From: Schoenoplectus triqueter
Taxonomy: Eukaryota > Streptophyta > Magnoliopsida > Poales > Cyperaceae
Assembly: GCA_964058805.1 (NCBI GenBank)
Contig: CAXKVV010002152.1
Span: forward strand, 62,001-126,000
DNA: 64,000 bases
Direction of reading: 5' to 3'
Below, in pieces: positions 36,482 to 46,800 of this stretch (within the stretch, counting starts at the first letter, position 1; each line of letters begins with the position of its first letter). The notes under the pieces are model-generated. The model was not told where the DNA came from and made no database searches. It worked only from the letters and a program-made list of their open reading frames with translations. The translations under genes were made by a program, and so were the position numbers.

Positions 36482-37076
36482 AGACTGAACTCATCCGTCG
36501 ATGGGTTTGTCTCCTGGTTCATCTCCCGAGACTGTGAGATTGAATCGGTCTGTAGGTAGATTCATCCACAAAACAGTGAATGTGAACCGTTCTGTAGGTA
36601 GGTTCCTTCACTAACACATGCCTCAATGTTGAACTGGCTCAGCGCTTCAGGTTTGACATTGTGTGCAATTGTGTTTCCTAGGTTCATGAATCGGCTTAGT
36701 GCTTCGAATTCATGATCTAGAAGATCGGTGAGAAGAAACACGTGGGCCATATCCACCCTTTTCCTGATTCACCAACCTCAAGATCAACCGGCTCAGCGCT
36801 TCGAGTTGTATTTTGTGTGATTGGTTGTTGACTAGTTAAGATTGAACCGATCTGTTTGTAGGTTTATCTTCTAGATCAACGGAGGTCGAGTCGTTCTGTA
36901 TGTAGACTCACCTCAAGCCCCCTATGAAGAGATTAACCTGGTCTGTAGGTAAGGTTACATCTCGAGGTGGCATGGACTGAACCGATCTGTTTGTAGGTTC
37001 GTCCTCCATAGGACAAAACCGATCTGTTTGTAGGTTTGTCTTCCATAGATTGAACCGATCTGTTTGTAGGTTCATC
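36482..37076 (+). other. Stem-loop family C: array of covarying hairpins with one bulged base
   Basis: Nine hairpins: 36482-36512 (AGAC-t-GAACTC / GGGTTT-GTCT), 36538-36566 (GAT-t-GAATC / GATTC-ATC), 36576-36611 (GTGAA..GAACC / GGTTC..TTCAC), 36838-36870 (AAGAT-t-GAACC / GGTTT-ATCTT), 36882-36914 (GAGGT-c-GAGTC / GACTC-ACCTC), 36929-36963 (GAGAT-TAACC / GGTTA-c-ATCTC), 36974-37004 (GGAC-t-GAACC / GGTTC-GTCC), 37012-37040 (GACAAA-a-CC / GGTTTGTC) and 37048-37076 (GAT-t-GAACC / GGTTC-ATC). Loops are near GATCTGTTTGTA or GGTCTGTAGGTA. Arms vary in concert while loop and bulge position stay fixed. Interspersed hairpins of another family occupy 36624-36715. Confidence 0.8.
36624..36715 (+). other. 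Stem-loop family D: hairpins with GGCTCAGCGCTTC loops
   Basis: 36624-36661 forms an 11-bp stem (CAATGTTGAAC with GTTTGACATTG, two G-T pairs) around tggctcagcgcttcag. 36684-36715 forms an 8-bp stem (TCATGAAT with ATTCATGA) around a loop containing cggcttagtgcttc. A weaker relative (CAAC/GTTG, loop cggctcagcgcttcga) is at 36785-36808. The old LTR counterpart at 2502-2539 has TCAAAC/GTTTGA, turning the two G-T pairs into C-G and A-T. Confidence 0.65.
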
Positions 37077-37395
37077 TTTCGTAGACCCCTTTTTATGAAA
37101 TTAGACGACCACTTGACCATCTTTTAACTATACTATTTGCTTCTCTCTTTCAAAGATCCAGAGGTGCCTCGAGGTTAGTAGCCCAGGGTAATTAACGGTG
37201 GGGGCTTGCGCCCACCGGAATCTACAAGAACTCACAATCACTAAAAACCCCCTGAATGTGCATCCAAATATCTCTAAACGGCAGAATCGGCCGACACCCA
37301 GCAGATGCACGCTCGGGAGGGATCTCCGTGTCCTTCTTCCGCAACCCATCGCCCAGCGGCGGTGCGGAGCGCGCGAAAAAGGGTCGCACAGGATC

Positions 37396-37413
37396 TGGCA
37401 CGCCCAGTGGGAC
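37396..37413 (+). other. Primer-binding site copy 1 (inside LTR)
   Basis: TGGCACGCCCAGTGGGAC, 5 nt after the first CACA terminus. Because the matched LTRs extend to 37532, this copy lies within the LTR. The TGG start fits the CCA end of a tRNA. Partial similarity to plant tRNA-Arg 3' ends is my recollection, so the primer is not assigned. Confidence 0.7.
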
Positions 37414-37537
37414 TATCAAAATAAACTCAGGGAATATAAGATTTGGATGCACGCTCGGGAGGGATCTCCGTGTCCTTCTTCCGCATCCCATCGCCCAGCG
37501 GCGGTGCGGAGCGCGCGAAAAAGGGTCGCACAGGATC

Positions 37538-37555
37538 TGGCACGCCCAGTGGGAC
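37538..37555 (+). other. Primer-binding site copy 2 (probably the one last used)
   Basis: Same 18-nt sequence, 5 nt after position 37532. That base corresponds exactly to the end of the 3' LTR at 55336. Since the primer site used in reverse transcription fixes the LTR's 3' end, this copy is the best candidate for the priming site in the last round. Confidence 0.75.
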
Positions 37556-37679
37556 TATCAAAATAAACTCAGGGAATATAAGATTTGGATGCACGCTCGG
37601 GAGGGATCTCCGTGTCCTTCTTCCGCATCCCATCGCCCAGCGGCGGTGCGGAGCGCGCGAAAAAGGGTCGCACAGGATC

Positions 37680-37697
37680 TGGCACGCCCAGTGGGAC
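37680..37697 (+). other. Primer-binding site copy 3 (leader side)
   Basis: Third identical site, 5 nt after the CACA at 37671-37674, followed by 'ctagattctcctcttatc' and the untranslated leader. It lies outside the LTR as defined by the 3' copy. Confidence 0.75.
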
Positions 37698-37816
37698 CTA
37701 GATTCTCCTCTTATCTCTGAAAGAGAGAGGCAAATAGAATAGTTAAGAGATACAAGTGGTCTTCTATGTGCTAAAATGACTAATAATTTTCAAGTATTTT
37801 TTTGTTTTTGCAGGAA
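37698..37816 (+). other. Untranslated leader before gag with 3' splice-acceptor-like end
   Basis: Short leader between the last primer site and the gag ATG. It ends in a pyrimidine tract and CAG ('gtttttgcag', cut after 37813), with the ATG three bases later. This looks like a 3' splice site rather than plain leader. An upstream out-of-frame ATG sits in 'ctaaaatgac', near 37776. Confidence 0.5.
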
Positions 37817-40800
37817 ATGGCATTCTTTGGAAACTTCAACCTCGCTCCCTACACCGTCACTCCTGCACAGAGCCCAGAGGGCAAGCTCTTCATGTTCTTC
37901 GGGACTATCCCGCAAGAACTCACCATCTACGGCCCAGCTCCAGTGGCCACGATCACTCCCGCAACCGTCCGGATCTCCATCCCGGACGAGGAGGAGGACT
38001 CGATCACCCTGACTCCCAAGGGCATCTCCAATAACGTCATGGCCTCTCCTACTACCTCCCCAAAGAGGAGAAGGCGACCGTCCAAGAGGACAGCCCCAAC
38101 GGCCGCAGCCCAGACTACCCGCAACTCTCAAGCGTCCAGGAAGAGGGCCCTGGATGCATACCAAAATCAGCTGGTGGCTAGGCCAGCTATCCCAGTCTCC
38201 AATAAATTCTCGGCTCTCCGAATAGTGGCCAAGAACTCGGCCACAGGCCAACTCCGCCAGGCATGGGAGGTGCCTAAGCCCACACCTCGCCCAACTCAAA
38301 GGCCTCAGCGCCGCCAGGACAAGTCTCAAACCCCTGCAGAAGCCATCTACAAGGCTCACAGGGCCCTCAAGCAGAGGAAGAGCGTCAAGAACGCTAGGTC
38401 GAGACGATACGTCTCCCGCCCCAACCAATCTCAAGGCATGGCTCAGCCGCAAGCCATTGCCTCCACTCCGAACCCAAGGAGGTTTACATCAAAGGCAACA
38501 CCTAGCACCCGGCAGGTGTGGGTCCCAAAGGGTTCCCAGCCAATAAAACCCCAGTCTCAAGCCCAGCCCAGTAAAGCCGGCAAGCCTAACGCTCCGCCCG
38601 AGAGCGTGTTCAGCCGTCTAGGTCAGAAGAGTGTATTCAGCCGATTAGGCTCGAGAATACCACTCAACAACTTAAAAATAACTGCCCCTGACCAAGCAAA
38701 GAAGAAGAGAAGAACCGCTCGCTATGAAGAGCACTTCTCAGTCAACACCATCAGTATAAGCTACGATACTGATCCAGATACTGATGGAGAGGTGAACATG
38801 GTCCAGGACGACCAGTCCCCGCCTAATCAAGCTCACGTCACCAATACCAATAAAAATAATGGTAGAAAAGGGAGACCCCCCAAGAGAGTCAACCCCGAAG
38901 ACAACAGTAGGGAAGGGGAAGACCACAACGAAAACCCTGACTTCTTCGATAATGAAGATGACGTTGAAACACGTCCCGAAGTGCCTATCGATGAAATTGA
39001 AATACTAAAAGGCCACATCGAGGCACGGGATGAAGAGCTGATTAGGCAACGAGAACTAATCGCTACCATGCTAAAGCAAAACGAAGAACTGATTAAGGCG
39101 GTTAAGTCATTGCAAGAATCACAAGATGCCAATTTCAAAGCTGGTAGCTCCCGTCAAGAAGGGGTCCACAGTACCAAAAGCAATCATAAGGGAAAACAAC
39201 CCGTCGATTCTAAACCCCATCCACACAGAACGATAGAAGTGGAGGCTGAACCAACGGGAATATCCCGGAAAGAGATTCAAGCCATGATTGCCCAGCAAAT
39301 GCAAATAGCTGGAGGTGGATACGCTATCCCTCCCGTTAAAAACTGTGGACATCCATACCCTGCCATATATGATTTAGAAGAATATCCTAAAGGGTATGTG
39401 ATCCCCCGTTTCAGGACCTTCTCAGGGGAAGGCAATAAAGACCTAAACCCCGAACAACACCTGGCCCATTTTGTAGCCTCGTGCGGCAACACGGGCGGCA
39501 ATGATGCACTGTTGTTAAGACAATTCCCTCAGAGCCTAGTGGGAACCGCTTTCCAATGGTACTATTCGCTGGAAAACAACAGCATCAGAACCTGGGACGA
39601 GATGGCAGACTCGTTCAGGGCACGATTTGTCATGGTGTCTGACAAAATAAACATAGCCGATCTGGCAAGCACTAAACCCAAGAAAGGGGAGTCAATGACA
39701 GATTTTATCAATAGATGGCGGAACCTCAGCATCAAATGCGACCGCACATTGACCGAAGATGAAGCCGTCAACTTAATCATGAAAAACATTGACGGGTGGA
39801 TGGGCATGCTTCTTGGTGTGACAAAGGTCAACACATTCAAAGACTTGCTCAGATCGGTATCCAACATGGAAAGGATGTCACCGCACACCGTGCCAAACTT
39901 TATGAATAATAGGCCGCAACGAGGGGCCCGAGCTGAAACCAAAGTGGCATTCACCTCGCTAAAAGACAAGATGGTTGTCAACGCAGACACCCAAGGCGGC
40001 AGCAGTAGCACAAATGGCAACAATTACAATAAGGGACCCAGGCCCAATCCAGGAGGGAATTCACGGAGTTTTGAATCCCTTAAACAAAAGAAATCTAAAC
40101 CGTACTCCTTCAGAAAAGATAAAGTTGCCCAAATCTTCAGGGGAGCACTGAAGAATGGTCTAACCCTGCCGGCCAGTAAACGTCCGGAAGATGCCGATAA
40201 ATCGGACGAACCCAACTTTTGCCCATACCACAGAATAATAGGGCACTCAATTGAAGATTGCTGGGTCTTCAAAGATTGGGTCGAGAAGGCGTATAAAAAT
40301 GGTGAAATTACTTTACCAAAAGGGTTCTTGCAAAGCCCATCAGCCCATGAGCAGGCCAACACGATCTCTCATGAGGAAGAGAAAGTCCCGGGCCAGTCAT
40401 GCGAAGACCAGGAAGAACAATGGACTACGCACCTATCGAAGAAATCGATTAAAATGCTTAAAGCCCTTAAGAAAGAACCTGACATGAGATGGAAGGACGA
40501 CATCACACCAGTGGTCCCACCAAAACCCAGGGTATATTATAAGGTGGACCAGAGCCAAGATCAGGTTCTTAAGAAGAAAAAGAAGCATAGAAGCAACAAG
40601 TCCAGAAAGAATAAAATTGAAGAATGCGAGCAGGGCAGTCCCGAGGCGATTACCCTTCAACACTTCATCTCCAAAGAAGACTGGGAGAAGTTAACCCTAG
40701 GCCAAAAGAAAGAAGATGTAAATGAAGAAATAAATAAAGAAGAAAGCGAAGAGATCTGGGGTGCTTCGTGCAATATGGTATATTCTTCTCACGACGAAGA

Positions 40801-43800
40801 TATGCCAACATTAGAGGAGATGTTCTTCCCGAATGACGAAGGGGAAGCAAGCACCTCTGGGACCAAGAACGAAGAGTGCAAAGCCGTGCTCCGGTCTGGG
40901 ACTTATATACCCGAGAGACAGGCTCCCAAGGATTCCGATAAAGGAAAAGATAAGGCCCTGAATAAAGGTAAAGAGGTCGAGAATCCAAGCAAGAACCCAG
41001 AAAGGACCCGGTCGACGGGCGAAGAATATAATGTGTTGGCACATCTGCGTAAGATTCCAGCGCTATTAAGCATATTTGACGCGTTGATGATGTCACAAGA
41101 CCTAAGGGAGGTACTAATCCAGGCCTTGCAAGATCCCGAGAAGTACAAGTCATACTTTGTCGAGCAAAATATGCAAGAAGCCCTATTCACCGCCAAACGG
41201 GCCGCCTGTATAAATTTCACAGATGATGACCTCCTGATAGGCACCGTCGACCACAACCGCCCATTGTACATCACTGGAAATTGTGGAGGGCAAAAGATTG
41301 GCCGCATCTTGGTCGACGCAGGGTCTTCGATCAATATTATGCCGCTCAAAACCCTAAAGACCATCACCTTAGATGTGAAGAACCTATCTGATGAAAAGGT
41401 GATTATTCATGGCTTCAATCAAAACTCCCAAAAGGCCCTGGGAGCTATAACTCTGAACCTGCAATGCGGAAGCCTAAGAGCGCCTACTAAATTCTATGTC
41501 ATTGACGCTGAAACCTCTTATCGGGCGTTGCTGGGTCGCCCGTGGCTTCACAGCAATCAGGTCATACCCTCTACTCTGCACCAATGCCTGAAATATATTG
41601 AGAATGGTAAGCAAAAGAGAATTGACGGAGATGTCAAGCCATTCGGGGTGCATGAGATTAAGTTCAATGACGCCCAATATTTTCTGCCTAAATCCGCCGT
41701 GGCGCCGAGCCGGCCAATGACAAAAGCAGGTCAGAAACCCTTCAGCAAAGGCCCTAAATTTGATACCTCATCTGGAGAAGAAGAAGAGGTTAAATTCAAT
41801 ATCAAACCCCGAGGTGCTCGAGCCCAAAGACCCGGAAGAAAGTCGGGTGAAGAAGCAACCTTCCGCTTCAAACAGGTGGCTGCGTATAAGGCCCAAATAA
41901 AGCCGAGCGAAATCAAGTCAAGTGATTCTGAAGAGGAGGTCATTTTCAATTTTAAGCCTGCCAACACCCCTCAAATTCAGATCATAGAGGCAACTTCGAG
42001 AGAAGACTCTGAAGATTCTGACGACTCGGGCGATACCACCTCGGGAGAAGAGTCTGGCCATGATCGTCAGCCCTGGGAAGAGGAATCTGACGAAGAGATC
42101 ATCTATCACATCCTCAAAAAGCCATATAAAGGGCCCGAAACAGATAATGAAAGTGAGGAGTCATATATGATCAACACGGGACCCGGTAGCGGAAGGGATA
42201 ACCCGGTTAGGCCGAGGCCTATAAATGAAGAACGCTCATGGCGGGAAAATTTCGAAGGTCGCGTCTGGAATGCGATTGACGAAATAAGGCACCAAGTTGA
42301 AAATAATAGAAGAGAGGTGTCTGAACAATGGGAAGTGATGCAGGACATCAAAACGCAACATAACGAGATCATGATAATGATTGAAAACCTGCAAACCGCA
42401 ATTTATAACTCCGAGCTACTCAAGGAGGTGACGAGCGAACCCCGTTCCGGGACCCCTGAAAGACAAGCACCCGATAGCGGCAAACGGGTAATTGTAATAG
42501 TAGATGAATCAAAAGGGGAAGAAACGAAAGCTAAACAATCGACCGTCATGCAAACCCTCAAGGTCAAGAAGAGTAAACCATACTCTTTTCTAAAAAATAA
42601 AACAGCTCGGATATTTGAGCAGGCCTTAAAGAGTGGGTTAACACTTCCCGTCTGTAAAAGACCCGCAGACATGGAAAGAACCGGTGAAGGCGAATTCTGC
42701 CCCTATCATCGCATACTGGGCCATACAATTGAAGAATGTTGGGTATTCAAAGACCTAATAGAAGAAGGGCACAGAAACGGGACGATCCAACTCCCGAAGA
42801 GCTTTCAACAAGACCCAGCTCCGCATAACTTGAATAACAAGGGCAAAGGGGTGGCTTATACGATCTCGCACACTCCCGTACCTAGTAAACCTAAGGTTGC
42901 GAGACGTAAGCCGATCAAAGAAATCTACCGCTCTAACTCAGTCATGAACATTGAGATAGAAGAAGAGATGGCAGCGCTAGAGATTACTGTGGTTCCCGAA
43001 AGGCATTTTAAAGACCTCATGCCAAGGGAAGTGAACCATATACAAACCCTGAAGACCTTTGTTGTGCCGGCAAAGGTAGAGCGCATCAAAGGGAGAACTA
43101 TCATCCACAAGGCTATAATTTTCTATCAGAGCGATTCAACCCAGTCTCTGAAGAACCCTGATCGCAACACTTGGAAAAAGTGGGTGATAGAACAAGAATC
43201 GGAGAATGCAACGAGCGATGACGCTGCATCTCATCCCTTTGGAAAGGAGCTATATAAATTGGCGAAAAGGGCAAGATGTCTGAGAGACATATCCAAGGCC
43301 GAGGCCAAGCGCTTTGATGAACTCTGGAATGGCGGCCAGAATAAAGTCCTGGGCCTGGATGGTAAAATAAAATACACCCGGGGATTAGGGTACAACTGCG
43401 ATGACGCAGCATGCTTCGAGGGGTCTCTCAACGAATACCATATGAAAGAAAGCTGTTGCATGACTTCTGTTGAAATGCCGGATAATGAAACAGAAGAGGA
43501 CAATACCCCGGTCCTGAAAAATGCTTTGAAACAGCTGGAAAAGGAACCTAACACGGTCGATGAGTTAGCTGAAATCAATTTGGGGACGGAAGAAGACCCA
43601 CGACCAACTTTTATAAGCGCGTCGTTGCCGGAAGAGGTGGCTGACAGGTTGAAGACATTCCTTAGAAGCTATATGGACTGCTTCGCTTGGAGTTATAAAG
43701 AAATGCCTGGATTAGATCCCAATGTAGCGGTCCATTACTTAAAAATTGATCCAACCTTCAAGCCGATTAAACAAGCACCGAGGCGAATGAGAATAGAACT

Positions 43801-46800
43801 CGAAGAGAAGGTCGTGGAGGAGACAAAGAAACTCATCGACGCCGGCTTTATACGGGAAGAAGAGACGCCAGAATGGGTGGCTAGCATTGTCCCGGTTAAA
43901 AAGAAAAATGGGCAAATCCGCATTTGCGTAGACTTTCGGGACTTAAATAAGGCGTGCCCTAAAGATGATTTTCCGCTCCCCGTAACCGAAATCATAATTG
44001 ACCATACATCCTCTTATGAAGTCTTCTCCTTCATGGACGGTTATGCGGGTTATAATCAAATCAAAATGGCGCCAGAAGATGAGAGGCATACGGCCTTCCG
44101 CACGCCGATTGGCATATATTGTTACAAAGTCATGCCGTTTGGGCTGAAAAACGCGGGTGCCACCTACCAACGGGCGATGACAAAGATATTCAACGATCTG
44201 ATCCACAAGATAGTAGAATGCTATGTGGACGACCTAGTCATCAAGGCCATGTCATATGAAGAACACTTCCAATATCTTGAGGTCGTTTTCAACCGCCTGA
44301 GAGAACATGCGCTCAAATTAAACCCGTTGAAATGCGCATTCATGGTATCTTCTGGTAAATTTCTAGGGTTTGTAGTACGCCATAGGGGAATTGAGATAGA
44401 CCCGGGCAAAATCAAAGCAATAACTGAACTATCCCCGCCGAAGAATTTAAAACAATTGCGATCTTTGCAAGGGCAATTGGCGTACATCAGGCGGTTCATA
44501 GCCAACCTATCGGGTAAAATCCAACCCTTCACCCGGCTAACTAAGAAGAATATCCCGTTTAAGTGGGATGGCGAGTGCCAGCGAGCCTTTGAAGAAATCA
44601 AGGCATATCTACTCAACCCTCCAGTATTGGCGGCGCCCATACCCGGGAAGGAACTTATCCTATATACGACTGCCCTAGATGGATCCTTGGGAGCCCTATT
44701 GGCCCAAGAAAACCAGGATGGTAACCAAAATGCGCTATATTACTTAAGTCGCATGATGGTAGGAGCAGAATATGGGTATTCACCGATTGAGATGCATTGT
44801 CTAGCCCTAATCTTCGCGGTAAAGAAGTTGAGGCACTACATGCTAGCCCACAAAATCATTTTAATATCCAAGGTGGACCCTCTTAAGTATCTGATGACTC
44901 GGCCAATGTTGACGGGGAGGCTGGCCAAGTGGGCTATCATTCTCACCGAGTTCGACATCACCTATACACCGCAAAAGGCGATAAAGGGGCAGGCGCTAGC
45001 AGATTTCCTGGCTGCACATCCGATTCAAGATGACTCCCCATTAAAATGTGACTTCCCTGATGAGGAAACCCTACATGTTGAAGAAGGAAGTCCCATATGG
45101 GAGATGTACTTTGATGGTGCTTCTTCAATCAAGCCGATCGCGGGCCCGGGAGTCCCAACTGTGCGGGCTGGCGCAGGACTAGTCTTCGTAACCCCGGAAG
45201 GCGGGATAATACGACATTCTCTGGCTTTAACCGAGCCATGCACAAATAATGAAGCAGAGTATGAGGCGCTTATCGCCGGACTAGAGCTATCACTGGAGCT
45301 AGAGATCAAGGCTGTGCGCATCTTTGGGGATTCACAGTTGATTATAAATCAAATAATTGGCGAATACAAGGTCTTGAAGCCGGAACTAATACAATATCAC
45401 CAGAAGGCCATGGAACTAATGAAGAAAATCCCATATGTGTCCATTGAGAAGGTCACGAGGGCCGTGAATGGTGAAGCAGATGCGTTGGCCAAACTCGCCA
45501 AGGAGCTGGGTGAACCAACAGAGCCGGAAATCCATATCGTCGTCCGCAATAGGAGGCCATTATCATTGTGTCAGACGATAGATAATGCGAATAATGAAAA
45601 TACTGGGCCAGAAAAGATAGAATGCCAAGAAACAATGATAACTGAAGAAGATGATGATTGGAGACAGCCGTTCATCGAATATTTCCGGCATGGCACCCTC
45701 CCCAAAGACAAAAGAATCGCTGATCAACTAAGAAAACGGGTACTACGATATGCGTATGTGGGCAACACGTTATACCGTAGGTCTTATGATCAGTTGTGGC
45801 TAAGATGCGTATCAGGACCTGAAGCCGGGCAGGTGATGAAAGAAGTTCATTCCGGACTATGCGAAGCACATCAGTCTGGGCCAAAGATGAAACTAAAAAT
45901 CAAGCGAATGGGATATTATTGGCCCACAATGGTGGCTGATTGTGAAGAGCATGCAAAGAAGTGCCGCATGTGCCAAATACACGGCCCTTTTATACATCAA
46001 GCGCCAAACCTGTTGCACCCCACGGTAGCATCCTGGCCATTTAATATGTGGGGCACAGATATAGTGGGACCCATAGACCCTCCAACGTCGAGAGGTCACC
46101 GGTTCATCCTGGCGGCGACAGATTACTTTACGAAATGGGCCGAAGCCGTTCCACTCAAAGAAGTTAAAGCGTCTGATGTGGTTAAGTTCTTCAAGACGCA
46201 CATCCTTTACCGATTTGGTACACCACAACGAATAATATCCGATAATGGAACGGCCTTCAAGAGCTCCAAAGTCTATGCCCTGGCGGAGCAATTTAATATT
46301 GATTGGAGATTCTCGTCCATTTATAACCCGAGAGCCAACGGCCTGGCCGAAGCCTTTAACAAAACCCTAATAAATATCATGAAGAAGACCGTAGACGGCA
46401 ACCAACGAGACTGGGATAACCGTCTACAGGAGGCATTATGGGCTTATCGGACCACGTACCGAACGCCTACGCAAGCTACCCCATATTCTCTGGCTTTTGG
46501 GGTTGAAGCCGTCCTCCCTCTTGAGGTGGAACTACCGTCATTGCGGGTGGCTATGCAAAATGATATGACCATGGACGAATGCCAACAACTTAGACTGGAC
46601 GAGTTGGATGCCATGGACGAGAAGAGACTGATAGCCCAGCAGAACCTTGAAATATATCAGGCAAAAATGGCAAGGGCATATGATAAGATGGCGCGAGTCA
46701 GGGCATTTCAACAAGGGGAGCTTGTTCTTGTCCTCAAGAGGCCGATCATTGGCCGGCACATCGGCCCGAAATTCTCTCCGAATTGGGAAGGGCCATATGT

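Larger units (their letters stand above)
31022..37532 (+). repeat. 5' LTR (6,511 bp)
   Basis: It starts TGTGTCGAAT after the polypurine tract and ends GGGTCGCACA 5 nt before a primer-binding site. The start was chosen because purines precede it and TGTG mirrors the CACA end; the end is fixed by the right LTR, which meets satellite at the same base. Contents in order: U3-like part with a tandem duplicated hairpin segment (31267-31470), TATA box (33085), candidate splice donor (33930/33931), a GC-richer piece (33960-34240), AT-rich hairpin repeats (34540-35790), stem-loop arrays (35917-37076) and 142-bp terminal units that include a primer site. Open frames up to 123 codons show no recognisable domain. 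Confidence 0.85.
37304..37697 (+). repeat. Three 142-bp direct repeats carrying LTR end plus primer-binding site
   Basis: The 'gatgcacgctcgggaggga' start recurs at 37304, 37446 and 37588. Each unit contains the LTR terminus (ending CA at 37390, 37532, 37674), the spacer GGATC, an 18-nt primer-binding site and, between copies, a short 'actatcaaaataaactcagg' leader. The 3' LTR has only two units, ending at 55194 and 55336. Units are almost identical. Confidence 0.92.

Noticed and set aside
36838..37076. Possible tRNA or tRNA-derived sequence because of repeated GGTTC boxes
   Set aside because: GGTTC here is one arm of a hairpin that varies to GATTC, GACTC and GGTTT with its partner. No A box, acceptor stem or cloverleaf fits.
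35917..37076. CRISPR-like regularly spaced palindromic repeats
   Set aside because: Spacing is irregular, units vary, there are no unique spacers of fixed length and no cas genes; the context is a plant LTR.
37790..38452. 220-codon minus-strand frame opposite the start of gag, and other minus-strand frames across gag-pol
   Set aside because: Shadow of the coding strand; codon structure and domain content support only the plus-strand polyprotein.
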